From an uncultured Eubacteriales bacterium (GTDB lineage Bacteria; Bacillota; Clostridia; Oscillospirales; CAG-272): 28,877 nucleotides of DNA. Below the pieces are notes generated by a model. The model was given only the letters and a program-made list of their open reading frames with translations. It searched no databases and was not told the DNA's origin. Positions within the stretch are counted from its first letter, which is position 1, and the number at the start of each line of letters is the position of its first letter. The position numbers and the translations under genes were made by a program. The stretch lies in the NCBI GenBank assembly GCA_934385225.1, contig CAKRPQ010000019.1, positions 1-28,877 on the forward strand. The letters are read 5' to 3'. This document shows, in pieces, positions 1 through 7,744 of this stretch.

Positions 1-347
1 CCGAGGGCTTGAACTGCTTGTTCAAGTTTTGTTTGAGTTTCGTTTACTCCCTTTGTTCGGTTTTCAATGGATATGATTTTTGACGGTCGATATGATCACA
101 TTTGTGAATTGTGTTCGACTTCATAGGAACGTATCCGTTTCCATCTCCCCTTTTTACATTATTTCCAGTTTTGTTTGAAGGGCGGTTGTCATGAAGTAAT
201 TCGTGGCAGCCTTTTTTCTTTATTTTACGATTTTTTTCAAAAACTGCGTCGTAATAAAAACGGCGGAGAAGTCGGCTCCTCTTAAAATGCGAATTTTCTT
301 TCCCGTTTTGCGTCTTTGGCTCAAATTTATCCTTTGAGGTTGAAAAT
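1..347. other. Left-edge stretch with no supported gene
   Basis: This AT-rich stretch precedes the acetyltransferase gene. One open frame runs on the minus strand from inside the acetyltransferase to about position 44. It has no ribosome binding site, overlaps the start of a well-supported gene and matches no family I recognise, so I do not call it. The right end holds the GAGGT-type ribosome binding site of the next gene. I see no clear promoter or terminator here. Confidence 0.5.
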
Positions 348-800
348 ATGTTTCTTATCAGAAAAGCGACCCGAAATGACCTTTCGAGAGTGGCTGAAAT
401 CTTCGTTTTCAATAACAGAATAAATTATTTTCCTATTTTCGGAGACGAAGGGTATTCTTTCGGCGAGTTGCAGGTCGTTTCCGTTATTGAAAATTATTTC
501 GTTAAACCCGAAACACTTAATAATTTGTTCGTTTACGACGAAAACGGGATCGTAAAAGGCTTTGTTTGCGTGCGCGACGCCGAAATTATTAACCTTTATG
601 TCGATCCGTTCTTTCAAAGCGGCGGAATCGGCTCACGTCTTATTGATTTTGCCGTCCGCGGGCTTGGCGCAAACGGACTTTGGGCTCTCCAAAAGAATGT
701 TCGTGCGATCTCATTCTATGAAAAGCATGGCTTTCATGTCACCGAAACAAAAAAATTTGAAGAAGGAACAACGGAGTATCTCGTATGGCTGACAAGATGA
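348..800 (+). CDS. GNAT-family N-acetyltransferase
   Basis: The protein is predicted to transfer an acetyl group from acetyl-CoA to an amine; the substrate cannot be read from sequence. The 150-residue length is typical of a single GNAT domain. The acetyl-CoA pyrophosphate loop (motif A) is visible as VDPFFQSGGIGSRL at residues 85-98. The motif B region follows, with N117 and FYEKHGF at 123-129. The ATG is preceded by a GAGGT ribosome binding site. The stop lies inside the next gene (16-bp overlap), so the two are probably translationally coupled. The family call is firm from the motifs; the cellular role is open. Confidence 0.88.
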   Translation: MFLIRKATRNDLSRVAEIFVFNNRINYFPIFGDEGYSFGELQVVSVIENYFVKPETLNNLFVYDENGIVKGFVCVRDAEIINLYVDPFFQSGGIGSRLIDFAVRGLGANGLWALQKNVRAISFYEKHGFHVTETKKFEEGTTEYLVWLTR

Positions 801-1285
801 ACAAAAATCAGAACGCAACCGCCGAAAACGAGCACCGCGACCGAACGGAACGTGTCGAGCTTACGGTGCTTTGCCTTATCACAAACGGAGATAAAATTCT
901 GCTTCAAAACCGCGTAAAAAATGACTGGCACGGCTATGCGCTGCCGGGCGGCCACGTCGAGAGCGGTGAATCTTTTACCGACGCCTGCATACGCGAAATG
1001 AAAGAGGAAACGGGGCTTGATGTCCTGTCCCCGCGCCTTGTCGGCGTAAAGCAGTTCCCGACGGACGACGGCAGATACGTAGTTTTTCTCTATAAAGCCG
1101 ACCGATATTCGGGGACGCTCGTTTCGTCAGACGAAGGCGAAATGGAGTGGGTGGAGCGCTCGCGCCTCGCGGAATTTGACACCGTAAACGACCTTGAAGA
1201 GCTTATCCGCGTCATGGAATCGCCGTCTCTTTCCGAGTTTATCTATGTGATAGACGGCGGAGAGTGGAAAGCAGAGTTAAAATGA
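785..1285 (+). CDS. Nudix hydrolase (MutT-like)
   Basis: Nudix enzymes hydrolyse nucleoside diphosphates linked to another moiety, such as 8-oxo-dGTP, ADP-ribose or nucleotide sugars. The full Nudix box is present: G56, E62, R70, E71, E74, E75 and G77 fit the G-x5-E-x7-R-E-U-x-E-E-x-G-U pattern. The metal-binding glutamates are intact. The 166-residue length is normal with a short polar N-terminal extension. The start at 785 is supported by GGAG at 773-776, eight bases upstream; an in-frame ATG at 797 is the alternative. The gene overlaps the acetyltransferase and is followed by a terminator, so the two form a small unit. Substrate is not predictable. Confidence 0.9.
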   Translation: MADKMNKNQNATAENEHRDRTERVELTVLCLITNGDKILLQNRVKNDWHGYALPGGHVESGESFTDACIREMKEETGLDVLSPRLVGVKQFPTDDGRYVVFLYKADRYSGTLVSSDEGEMEWVERSRLAEFDTVNDLEELIRVMESPSLSEFIYVIDGGEWKAELK

Positions 1286-1290
1286 AAAAA

Positions 1291-1315
1291 TGCCGTGAAA
1301 ACGGCAATTTTTTTA
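1291..1315 (+). terminator. Rho-independent terminator after the Nudix gene
   Basis: A 6-bp perfect stem (TGCCGT/ACGGCA, loop GAAA) begins 6 bases after the stop codon and is followed by a T-rich tract. It separates the acetyltransferase/Nudix pair from the restriction-modification operon. Confidence 0.85.
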
Positions 1316-1322
1316 TTGCATA

Positions 1323-1351
1323 TTGCAAAATCCGATTTTATATGATATAAT
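1323..1351 (+). promoter_or_regulatory. Sigma-A-type promoter of the restriction-modification operon
   Basis: TTGCAA (1323-1328) and TATAAT (1346-1351) are separated by 17 bases. TGA directly before the -10 makes it an extended -10. The predicted transcription start is near 1358, about 70 bases before the operon's ATG at 1430, which has a GGAGGC ribosome binding site. Confidence 0.7.
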
Positions 1352-1429
1352 ATAGTAGAATTGTGTGTTATTCGTTTTTAATTGCACAAAATTCGGAAAA
1401 TTCATCAAAAATAATACGGAGGCAAAACA

Positions 1430-1870
1430 ATGGCAAAAACAATTCAATCTATTGAACCGAATGTTGCGAATTTGACCAACAGGGAACTCAGCAGCTATGG
1501 GCTTAATTACAAGCTCGAACAGGAATCTCTTAACAAAGAGATCGACACTGCGCTTAGTAACTATTTGTCGAAAAACGGCGGCGTCGGCGGAAACAGACCC
1601 GATGCGAAACTTATTCTGCAAGACAAAAACCTGAATTATTATCCTGTCCTCATCGAATACAAAGGGTATAAGGATAAGCTCGTCAAACCCGATTCGGACG
1701 GAAATGTTACGAATAAAGGCAAGAACGATAATCCCGATTTCAAAAGCATAAATTCTTACGCCGTAAACGGTGCTGTTCATTATGCCAATGCATTACTTCA
1801 TTATACAACATACTCCGAAATAATAGCGATAGGTGTCACAGGCTTCAAAAATGACGTGGGGGGGGGGTAG
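1430..1870 (+). CDS. N-terminal nuclease part of a BcgI-like fused restriction-methylase, cut short at a poly-G tract
   Basis: As sequenced this frame gives 146 residues and stops at a TAG immediately after ten G. It looks like the nuclease domain of a larger fused restriction-modification protein. A PD-(D/E)xK core is visible: P57-D58 followed by E76-Y-K78, in a context resembling the N-terminal domain of type I R subunits and BcgI-like fused enzymes. Beyond the G tract a different frame continues at once with plausible coding sequence from 1867 and runs without a stop to 3480. The intended product is therefore about 683 residues. Eight or eleven G would restore the fusion; ten gives this truncated form. 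The ATG has a good GGAGGC ribosome binding site. A homopolymer sequencing error is the main alternative. Confidence 0.75.
   Translation: MAKTIQSIEPNVANLTNRELSSYGLNYKLEQESLNKEIDTALSNYLSKNGGVGGNRPDAKLILQDKNLNYYPVLIEYKGYKDKLVKPDSDGNVTNKGKNDNPDFKSINSYAVNGAVHYANALLHYTTYSEIIAIGVTGFKNDVGGG
1858..1867 (+). repeat. G10 homopolymer tract, candidate phase-variation switch
   Basis: Ten consecutive G lie inside the fused restriction-methylase gene, exactly where the reading frame breaks. From 1430 to the downstream frame at 1867 is 437 bases, so adding one G or removing two restores the frame. Tracts of this length are prone to slipped-strand mispairing, and poly-G switching of restriction-modification genes is known in other bacteria. 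Confidence 0.8.
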
Positions 1871-2148
1871 AACGCGAAATAGGCGTTTACTACGTTTCTA
1901 AAAGCAATTTTGGCGTAGGTCAAAAAATAGGCGATTACACAGACCTTTCTTTCCTCCGAAAAGAAAATTTTGATGAATTTGTTGAACGGATAAAAAAACT
2001 GCAACTTACGCAGGAAGAAATAGATAAAATTAAAGAACAAAGAGAGCGTGATATAGATAAAAGTCTAAAAGACTTTAATAATGATGTTTTCAAAGAAGAA
2101 AACGGAATCAGCGCGAAGGACAGAATAAATATTATTGCCGCAACGATA

Positions 2149-3480
2149 ATGGCTACTCTCGGAATACCCGACAAGGTTCACCCTCTTGAAAAGCAGGAAT
2201 TGAAATCGTCCGAGGAGAAAGGAGACCAAGACGGCGATATTATTCTGCGCAAAGTCAAGAATTTTTTGAATGAGAAAAATCTGCCGAGCAAAAAAGTAGA
2301 TATGATACTCCGCGAATTGGAAAACACTCTTACCGACGATAATAGAAACAGGGTAATTGACGGCGAAAGTCAGTTAAAGCGTGTATTCACAAAAATTGTT
2401 GACGAGTTGGGAGTGTACTATAAAGTCGGACTGACTATCGACTTTACGGGGAAACTCTTTAATGAAATGTACAGCTGGTTCGGCTATTCACAGGATAAGC
2501 TGAATGATATTGTCCTGACGCCTCCGTACGTTGCCACTCTTTTGGCACGCCTTACGAGAGTTAATAAGGATTCCTATGTATGGGACTTTGCGACAGGTTC
2601 TGCGGGGCTGCTTGTTGCCGCGATGAATGAAATGATTGCGGACGCAAAAGAAACGATAAAGTCTCCCGATGAGCTTGTCAGGAAAAACATAGCCATCAAA
2701 GCCGAACAGCTGCTCGGTATTGAAATAAATAAAGATATTTATATGCTTGCTATCCTCAATATGATTTTGATGGGCGACGGCAGCTCAAACATAATCAATG
2801 AGAACTCGCTTCTCGATTTTAACGGTAATTACGGCTTCGGCAGAACCGATGAGAAGTTCCCGGCAGACGCGTTCGTTCTGAATCCTCCGTATTCGGAGAA
2901 GGGAAAAGGAATGGTTTTCGTTGAAAAAGCTCTGTCGATGATGAATAGAGGGTATGCCGCAATTATAATTCAGAGTTCGGCAGGAAGCGGTAAGGCAAAA
3001 GAATATAACCAAAAGATATTAAAGCACAACACCCTGCTTGCCAGCATTAAAATGCCGGTGGATCTGTTTATCGGCAAGTCGAGCGTTCAGACGCACATAT
3101 ATGTTTTCCGCGTCGGTGAAGTGCATCGGAGTGACGATGTCGTAAAATTTATTGATTTTTCAAACGACGGATATAAGAGAACGAACCGTAAAAAGGCAAG
3201 GTGTAACCTTTACAATATCGACCGTGCGGAGGAACGCTATCAGGAGATTGTAGACCTTGTGCGCTTCGGCAAGTCAAAGCTGAACATTTTTACGGAGGAC
3301 GAATATTACGAAGGCAGAATCGACCCCGAAAACGGCGCAGACTGGAATCAGAGAGCGCCTGTCGACACAAAGCCTACTCTTGAAGATTTCAAGAAAACGG
3401 TAAGCGACTATCTTGCATGGGAAGTATCGGAAATTCTGAAAAATCAGAATTCGGAGGACGATGAACGCCTGGGAAAATGA
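2149..3480 (+). CDS. N6-adenine DNA methyltransferase part of the BcgI-like fused enzyme (HsdM-like)
   Basis: This is the modification half of the same gene. The open frame actually begins at the G tract (about 1867); 2149 is only its first ATG and has no ribosome binding site, so independent translation is doubtful. S-adenosylmethionine motif I is DFATGSAGLL (2584-2613) and the adenine-methylase catalytic motif IV is NPPY (2881-2892). A TPPY segment near 2518, upstream of motif I, fits the gamma-type order. These place it in the N6_Mtase family (HsdM, BcgI A). The stop overlaps the specificity subunit's start by four bases (ATGA), indicating translational coupling. In the frame-corrected state it would be fused to the nuclease domain at 1430-1870. 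No separate restriction subunit was found in the window. Confidence 0.85.
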   Translation: MATLGIPDKVHPLEKQELKSSEEKGDQDGDIILRKVKNFLNEKNLPSKKVDMILRELENTLTDDNRNRVIDGESQLKRVFTKIVDELGVYYKVGLTIDFTGKLFNEMYSWFGYSQDKLNDIVLTPPYVATLLARLTRVNKDSYVWDFATGSAGLLVAAMNEMIADAKETIKSPDELVRKNIAIKAEQLLGIEINKDIYMLAILNMILMGDGSSNIINENSLLDFNGNYGFGRTDEKFPADAFVLNPPYSEKGKGMVFVEKALSMMNRGYAAIIIQSSAGSGKAKEYNQKILKHNTLLASIKMPVDLFIGKSSVQTHIYVFRVGEVHRSDDVVKFIDFSNDGYKRTNRKKARCNLYNIDRAEERYQEIVDLVRFGKSKLNIFTEDEYYEGRIDPENGADWNQRAPVDTKPTLEDFKKTVSDYLAWEVSEILKNQNSEDDERLGK

Positions 3481-4640
3481 ATGCCTCACTTGACGAAAAG
3501 CTGAGGAATGTTAAGTGGGGCGAATTCAAAATTACCCAGCTGTTTAAACCGATGACGGTTAAGAGAAAAATAAAGGGCGAAGATGTATCCGAAAAAGGAA
3601 TATACCCAGCATATTCAAGTGACATTGAGAATAATGGTATAGTTGGATATTATTCCAAGCCAGAATTTATTTGCGATTCAAATAATCCTGTATATGTTGT
3701 TTTTGGAGACCATACCAAGGCAATGAATATTGCACGCAATAGTTTTTCGGTTCTTGACAATGTAAAGGTACTCCGTCCTTATTATGAAAGCACTAATGTT
3801 CTACTATTTGTTTTCTCTATATGGAAAAAACAAATTCCAAATATGGGATATAAAAGGCATTGGGGAATAGCCAAAGAATGTCTTTTGAGACTCCCGACAA
3901 AGAACGGCACCATCGACTTCGCCTTTATGGAATCCTTTATAGCGGAGCTGGAAGCGGAGCGTGTGCAGGAGCTGGAAGCGGAGCGTGTGCAGGAGCTGGA
4001 AGCGGAGCGTGTGCAGGAGCTGGAAGCGTATTTGAAGGCGAGCGGATTTGATAATTATGAATTGTCACAAGAGGAAGAAAATGCGATTAAAGCCGTGGAT
4101 ACCGTTAATTGGGGAGAGTTTTTGCTTGGAGATTTGTTTGAAGTTGTATCTTATAGGAAACGCTTTGACTCAAACAAAGTGACAATTGTTGAAAATGGCG
4201 GACACCCATACATTGTTCGTCAAAGTACAAAGAATGGGAAAAAGGGTAATATTGCTGAGCCTGTTGAATATCTCAATCCGGGAAATACAATATCTTTCGG
4301 TCAGGATACTGCTACAATGTTTTATCAAGAAAAGCCGTATTTTACTGGGGATAAAATAAAAATATTAAAACCGAAGTGTGCTGAGTTTAGCAAAGATAAT
4401 GCTCAATTCTTCCTTTCGGCTATGACAAAGGTGTTTTCTACTTTCGCTTGGGGTGCTTCAATGTTCAATGTCGAAATATTGAAAAAACAAATAGTTTTGC
4501 TCCCTATAAAAAATGACGGTTCTATTGACTTCAACTTTATGGAAACATTGATTTCCGCCATTCAAAAGCTCGTCATAGAAGACGTTGTCAAATATGCGGA
4601 TTCAAAAATAAGTGCGACAAAGGAAGTTATATCCAAATAA
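3477..4640 (+). CDS. Specificity subunit S of the BcgI-like/type I-like system
   Basis: The 387-residue protein selects the DNA target of the upstream methylase/nuclease. It has the classic two-half layout. The first target-recognition domain covers roughly residues 5-155 and ends with NGTIDFAFMESFI. A charged helical spacer follows (about 157-190). The second domain covers about 205-375 and ends with the parallel phrase DGSIDFNFMETLI. Each half opens with a WGEF segment (residues 11-14 and again in the second half), as expected for duplicated half-subunits. The spacer is built from three full copies plus a half copy of an 8-residue repeat, ELEAERVQ. Spacer length sets the distance between the two recognised half-sites in type I S subunits. 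The start overlaps the methylase stop (ATGA). Part of the first half (3600-3900) is more AT-rich than the rest of the operon, consistent with domain exchange. Confidence 0.88.
   Translation: MNASLDEKLRNVKWGEFKITQLFKPMTVKRKIKGEDVSEKGIYPAYSSDIENNGIVGYYSKPEFICDSNNPVYVVFGDHTKAMNIARNSFSVLDNVKVLRPYYESTNVLLFVFSIWKKQIPNMGYKRHWGIAKECLLRLPTKNGTIDFAFMESFIAELEAERVQELEAERVQELEAERVQELEAYLKASGFDNYELSQEEENAIKAVDTVNWGEFLLGDLFEVVSYRKRFDSNKVTIVENGGHPYIVRQSTKNGKKGNIAEPVEYLNPGNTISFGQDTATMFYQEKPYFTGDKIKILKPKCAEFSKDNAQFFLSAMTKVFSTFAWGASMFNVEILKKQIVLLPIKNDGSIDFNFMETLISAIQKLVIEDVVKYADSKISATKEVISK
3945..4028 (+). repeat. 24-bp tandem repeat (3.5 copies) in the S-subunit spacer
   Basis: Three identical 24-bp units (3945-3968, 3969-3992, 3993-4016) are followed by the first 12 bp of a fourth. 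Each encodes ELEAERVQ. Because 24 is a multiple of 3, copy changes keep the frame and change the helical spacer by 8 residues per unit. Precedent: EcoR124I-type S subunits change recognition spacing by gaining or losing a 4-residue TAEL repeat. Confidence 0.95.
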
Positions 4641-4642
4641 AA

Positions 4643-4676
4643 AAGGGTGGCAGGTTTACCTGCCACCCTTTTTCTA
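4643..4676. terminator. Bidirectional terminator between the R-M operon and the sugar operon
   Basis: A perfect 12-13 bp stem (AAGGGTGGCAGGT/ACCTGCCACCCTT) is flanked by an A-run on the left and a T-run on the right. It can end transcription of both convergent units: the S subunit ending at 4640 on plus and the oxidoreductase ending at 4686 on minus. Confidence 0.93.
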
Positions 4677-4685
4677 TATACTTTA

Positions 4686-5855
4686 TTATTTACCCGAATT
4701 GTACGAGGAGGAGGTGTCCGCGACGACCTCTTTGACATTTTCCTTGCGTCTTGAAGTTGCAACGCGCTTCATAAGCTCGCTCTTGTAGAGCTTTGCGTCG
4801 AACGGGATCGTAACTTCCTTGCCGAGCCACGAGGAAAGGTGCATTGCGTTCGAAATGGTCAGACCGTTTATGCCCTCTCTGCCGTCCGCGACGAGCTTGC
4901 CGCCGTTGAGGATCGCGTCCGCAAATGCGATAAGAACGCCGTTGTGCTGCGGGTTTTCGCCGTCGGTTTCAACGTTTATTTCGGTGATCTTCGGCGTAGC
5001 GAAAGGCGATGTGTTTGTCTTTGTAAACTCCGGTTCGGGCGTATCAAGTTTGTAAAGGAGCAGTTTGCTTCCGTCGCAGACGAGCTTGCCGCCGTCAAGA
5101 GTGACTTCGAAACGGTTCGTGCCGGGGCAGTCGCCCGTTGTGGTGATGAAGCAGCCCGTCGCACCGTTTGCATACTCAACGTATGCCGTAACGTCGTCCT
5201 CAACTTCGATGTCGTGCCACTTGCCGTACTGCAATTTCGCGTCGACCCTTACGGGCATGCCGCAGATCCACTGCCAGAGGTCAAGGTTGTGCGGGCACTG
5301 ATTGAGAAGCACGCCGCCGCCTTCGCCGCTCCATGTTGCGCGCCAGTCGCCCGAATCGTAGTAGCACTGCGAACGGTACCAGTTCGTGATTATCCAGTTT
5401 GTGCGGCGGATATTGCCGAGCTCGCCGCTCGCGATTATCTCTTTCATCTTTCTGTAAACGCAGTTCGTTCTCTGGTTGAACATCATACCGAAAACGAGTT
5501 CGGGGTGCTTGTTTGCCTCGGCGATCATTTCTTCGACCTGCTCCGTGTAAACGCCAGCGGGCTTTTCGCACATGACGTGAAGTCCTCTCTTCATCGCCGC
5601 GATCGAATATTCGGGGTGGAAGTAGTGCGGAACGGCAACGAGAACGGCATCGCAGAGACCCGAATCCATCATTTTGATTGCGTCGTCGAAAACTTTTACG
5701 CCCTCGTATTTTTCTTCGACCATTTTTCTTCTGCTCTCTTTGATGTCCGCGATTGCGGTGACTGTCAGCCCTTTGCATTCTCCCTTGCTTATTCTGTCAA
5801 GGTGACTTGAACCCATGTTACCGATGCCGATAATACCAAGTCTAACGATATCCAT
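4686..5855 (-). CDS. Gfo/Idh/MocA-family NAD(P)-dependent oxidoreductase
   Basis: The family oxidises or reduces sugars, inositols and sugar acids using NAD(P). The N-terminal Rossmann domain has the dinucleotide loop GIGNMGSSH (about residues 10-18) and the family lysine in CEKP (K98). The C-terminal domain holds GGGVLLNQCPHNLD (about 180-192), with H189 and D192 in the usual catalytic position. The 389-residue length is typical. AAGGAG precedes the ATG. It is the last gene of a three-gene minus-strand operon, 12 bases after the TIM-barrel gene, and ends at a terminator. Its partners suggest a sugar-acid substrate, but this is inference. Confidence 0.9.
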   Translation of the reverse strand: MDIVRLGIIGIGNMGSSHLDRISKGECKGLTVTAIADIKESRRKMVEEKYEGVKVFDDAIKMMDSGLCDAVLVAVPHYFHPEYSIAAMKRGLHVMCEKPAGVYTEQVEEMIAEANKHPELVFGMMFNQRTNCVYRKMKEIIASGELGNIRRTNWIITNWYRSQCYYDSGDWRATWSGEGGGVLLNQCPHNLDLWQWICGMPVRVDAKLQYGKWHDIEVEDDVTAYVEYANGATGCFITTTGDCPGTNRFEVTLDGGKLVCDGSKLLLYKLDTPEPEFTKTNTSPFATPKITEINVETDGENPQHNGVLIAFADAILNGGKLVADGREGINGLTISNAMHLSSWLGKEVTIPFDAKLYKSELMKRVATSRRKENVKEVVADTSSSYNSGK

Positions 5856-5867
5856 TTCTTTATCTCC

Positions 5868-6728
5868 TTAAATGTTATTTATAATTTCTTTAAGCGAATC
5901 GACGGCGCATTTGAATGCAGCCTCGTCCGAATCAAAGTGATAAAGTTTTCCAATCTCACTCTTCTCGCCCGCTTCGAGACCCGAAAGACCGACGAATGAA
6001 GTGAGGTGCGGTTCGAGCGTGAGAATGCCGCTCGCCTTGCCCGCGTCCGTCATCTCGCCGTATTCGGGAATTATTCTGTCAAGGTGGGCAACGCCCTTGC
6101 CCGCGGGAACGACGTCACCGCTCGCGAGGCAGTCCTTTACATGGAAGTAGCAGACGTACTTTTTGAGGAGTGCCCAGGCTGCGAGCGTGTCCTCATGGCA
6201 CTGAATGAAGTTTGCGGGGTCGTAAACGGCTTTTAGATCGGGGAGTGCGGAGAGAATCTCGTCGCATCTTGCCGCCGTGTCGCCGTAAATGCCCTTTTCG
6301 TTCTCGTGGCAGAGGATAACGCCGCTGCCCTTTGCGATCTCTATGTATTTCGAGAGGCGGAGAAGCACCTCGTCACGGTATTCGGGTTTGCCCTCCGTGC
6401 CGTAGAAACTGAAAAGTCTTATACATTTTGCGCCTGTGATAAGTGCCGTGTCAAGAACTCTCTTGAATTTGTCACATTCCGCGCCGAAATCGTCTTTTAT
6501 ATCGACCTTTCCTATGGGCGAGCCGATAGACCAGACGGAAAGTCCCGCACTGTCGAGCTTTATCTTTACTTCCTTTGCCTTTTTTTCGCTTATATCCGAG
6601 ACGTTTTCGCCGTCGACGCCGCGCATTTCGAGCATTTCGACGCCGTTTTCCTTCATTGCTTTTATCTGCCCGTCAATCATTTTGCTTGCTTCGTCCGCGA
6701 ACGCCGCAAGTCTGAATTTGTTTGCCAT
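5868..6728 (-). CDS. TIM-barrel sugar isomerase/epimerase (xylose isomerase-like, AP endonuclease 2 superfamily)
   Basis: The protein (286 residues) belongs to the xylose isomerase-like TIM-barrel group, which binds a divalent metal and moves a carbonyl or epimerises sugars. Four likely metal ligands fit the family pattern: E142 (CHENEKG), D170 (VYDPANF), H196 (FHVKD) and E239 (TLEPHL). An 18-residue upstream extension is possible in frame. The ATG at 6728 is preferred because an AAGGAAAGGA ribosome binding site precedes it and the family's first strand (KFRLAAFADE) starts right after. It lies 19 bases downstream of the SDR stop. Substrate is unknown; sugar-acid metabolism is inferred from its neighbours. 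Confidence 0.88.
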   Translation of the reverse strand: MANKFRLAAFADEASKMIDGQIKAMKENGVEMLEMRGVDGENVSDISEKKAKEVKIKLDSAGLSVWSIGSPIGKVDIKDDFGAECDKFKRVLDTALITGAKCIRLFSFYGTEGKPEYRDEVLLRLSKYIEIAKGSGVILCHENEKGIYGDTAARCDEILSALPDLKAVYDPANFIQCHEDTLAAWALLKKYVCYFHVKDCLASGDVVPAGKGVAHLDRIIPEYGEMTDAGKASGILTLEPHLTSFVGLSGLEAGEKSEIGKLYHFDSDEAAFKCAVDSLKEIINNI

Positions 6729-6747
6729 TTTGATAATCCTTTCCTTA

Positions 6748-7572
6748 TCAGACACCCGAATAAGCGGAGAAACCGCCGTCAACGGGAATTATTACACCTG
6801 TTATGAAGCTCGCCTTTTCGGGGTCGGTGAGGAACGTGAGCGCACCGAACAGCTCTTCGGGCTTGCCGAAACGCTTCATGGGAGTTGCCGCGAGAATCTT
6901 GCCCGTTCTCGCCGTGGGCGTGCCGTCGGTGTTAAACAGAAGATCCTTGTTCTGCTTTGTAACAAAGAATCCGGGAGCGATGGCGTTGACTCTTATGCCC
7001 GCTGTCGCAAAGTGAACGGCGAGCCACTGCGTGAAGTTAGAAACGCCCGCTTTTGCCGCGCTGTACGCGGGGATTTTCGTAAGAGGCGTGTAAGCGTTCA
7101 TCGACGAGATGTTGATGATCGAGCAGCCCTCTCTGCCTATCATATCCTTTGCGAATATCTGCGTCGGAATGAGCGTTCCCATGAGGTTGAGGCTGAAAAC
7201 GAAGTCGAAGCCTGCCTTGTCGAGGTTGAAGAAGGTTTTTATGTCGTCGCGTGTTTCGTCGCCCGCCTCGTAGTATTCGTGATCCGCCGTCGCGCGGGGA
7301 TTGTTTCCGCCCGCGCCGTTGATAAGGACGTCGCACTTGCCCATATCGGCGAGAACCTCGGCGTGAACGGCTTCAAGTGTGTCCTTTTCGAGGACGTTCG
7401 CGCGGTATGCCTTTGCGTCGCCGCCGTTTGCTCTGATCTCCGCGGCAAATTTCTCCGCCGCTTCGAGATTGAGGTCAAGAAGAGCGACAGAATAGCCTTT
7501 TCTTGCCATTTCCGCAGCGAAAGCGGAGCAGAGGACGCCGCCCGCGCCCGTTACAACACATACTTTTTTCAT
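6748..7572 (-). CDS. SDR-family oxidoreductase of the D-mannonate/fructuronate reductase type
   Basis: This 274-residue short-chain dehydrogenase probably interconverts D-fructuronate and D-mannonate with NAD(P)H, a step of glucuronate use. The cofactor loop is TGAGGVLCSAF (residues 8-18), NGAGG is at 85-89, and the catalytic set is S157 with Y170-x-x-x-K174. The stretch SMNAYTPLTKIPAYSAAKAG and the C-terminal PVDGGFSAYSGV look to me like the mannonate-reductase SDR subgroup rather than a generic SDR; this rests on remembered family sequence and was not searched. It is the first gene of the operon, with an AAGGAG site before the ATG. The other glucuronate enzymes (UxaC, UxuA, kinase, aldolase) are not in the window. 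Confidence 0.87.
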   Translation of the reverse strand: MKKVCVVTGAGGVLCSAFAAEMARKGYSVALLDLNLEAAEKFAAEIRANGGDAKAYRANVLEKDTLEAVHAEVLADMGKCDVLINGAGGNNPRATADHEYYEAGDETRDDIKTFFNLDKAGFDFVFSLNLMGTLIPTQIFAKDMIGREGCSIINISSMNAYTPLTKIPAYSAAKAGVSNFTQWLAVHFATAGIRVNAIAPGFFVTKQNKDLLFNTDGTPTARTGKILAATPMKRFGKPEELFGALTFLTDPEKASFITGVIIPVDGGFSAYSGV

Positions 7573-7588
7573 TTTTTTCTCCTTTTAT

Positions 7589-7694
7589 ATTATAACATAA
7601 ATTTTTCGCTCGGTAAATATTTTTTGGTGGGACGTCTTTTGACCCGATCCGTCCCTACAATATATATTATACACCTTTTTTTAAGCAATGGAAT
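7589..7694 (-). promoter_or_regulatory. Candidate promoters of the minus-strand sugar operon
   Basis: Two exact TATAAT boxes lie on the minus strand upstream of the SDR gene. One is at 7666-7671, with only weak -35 candidates (TTCCAT with a 16-base spacer). The other is at 7589-7594, with TTTACC 17 bases upstream, but it would start transcription inside the ribosome binding site. The distal box is more plausible. Confidence 0.4.
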
Positions 7695-7697
7695 TGC
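7685..7697. promoter_or_regulatory. Candidate operator palindrome in the divergent intergenic region
   Basis: GCAAT-GGA-ATTGC is a perfect inverted repeat midway between the divergent sugar operon and the AraC gene. Related ATTGC/GCAAT words recur nearby (7715-7719 and 7751-7755). It overlaps the -35 area of the minus-strand promoter candidate and lies just upstream of the AraC-gene promoter. Binding by the adjacent AraC-type regulator is inference. Confidence 0.35.
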
Positions 7698-7715
7698 AAA
7701 AAAAATCAAAAAGCA

Positions 7716-7744
7716 TTGCATATTGAAAACAAATATGTTATACT
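7716..7744 (+). promoter_or_regulatory. Sigma-A-type promoter of the AraC-type regulator gene
   Basis: TTGCAT (7716-7721) and TATACT (7739-7744) are separated by 17 bases. The predicted transcription start is near 7751, downstream of the in-frame ATG at 7748, so that ATG cannot be the start of a transcript made here. This supports the TTG start at 7781. Confidence 0.7.

Noticed and set aside
44..412. Minus-strand open frame of 122 residues at the left edge
   Set aside because: It overlaps the start of a clear acetyltransferase gene, lacks a ribosome binding site and resembles no family I know.
3945..4028. CRISPR-like array
   Set aside because: The repeats are directly adjacent, without spacers, and in frame inside the S subunit gene.
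4839..5810. Long plus-strand open frame opposite the Gfo/Idh/MocA gene
   Set aside because: It is antisense to a gene with complete family motifs; it arises from codon bias and has no motif of its own.
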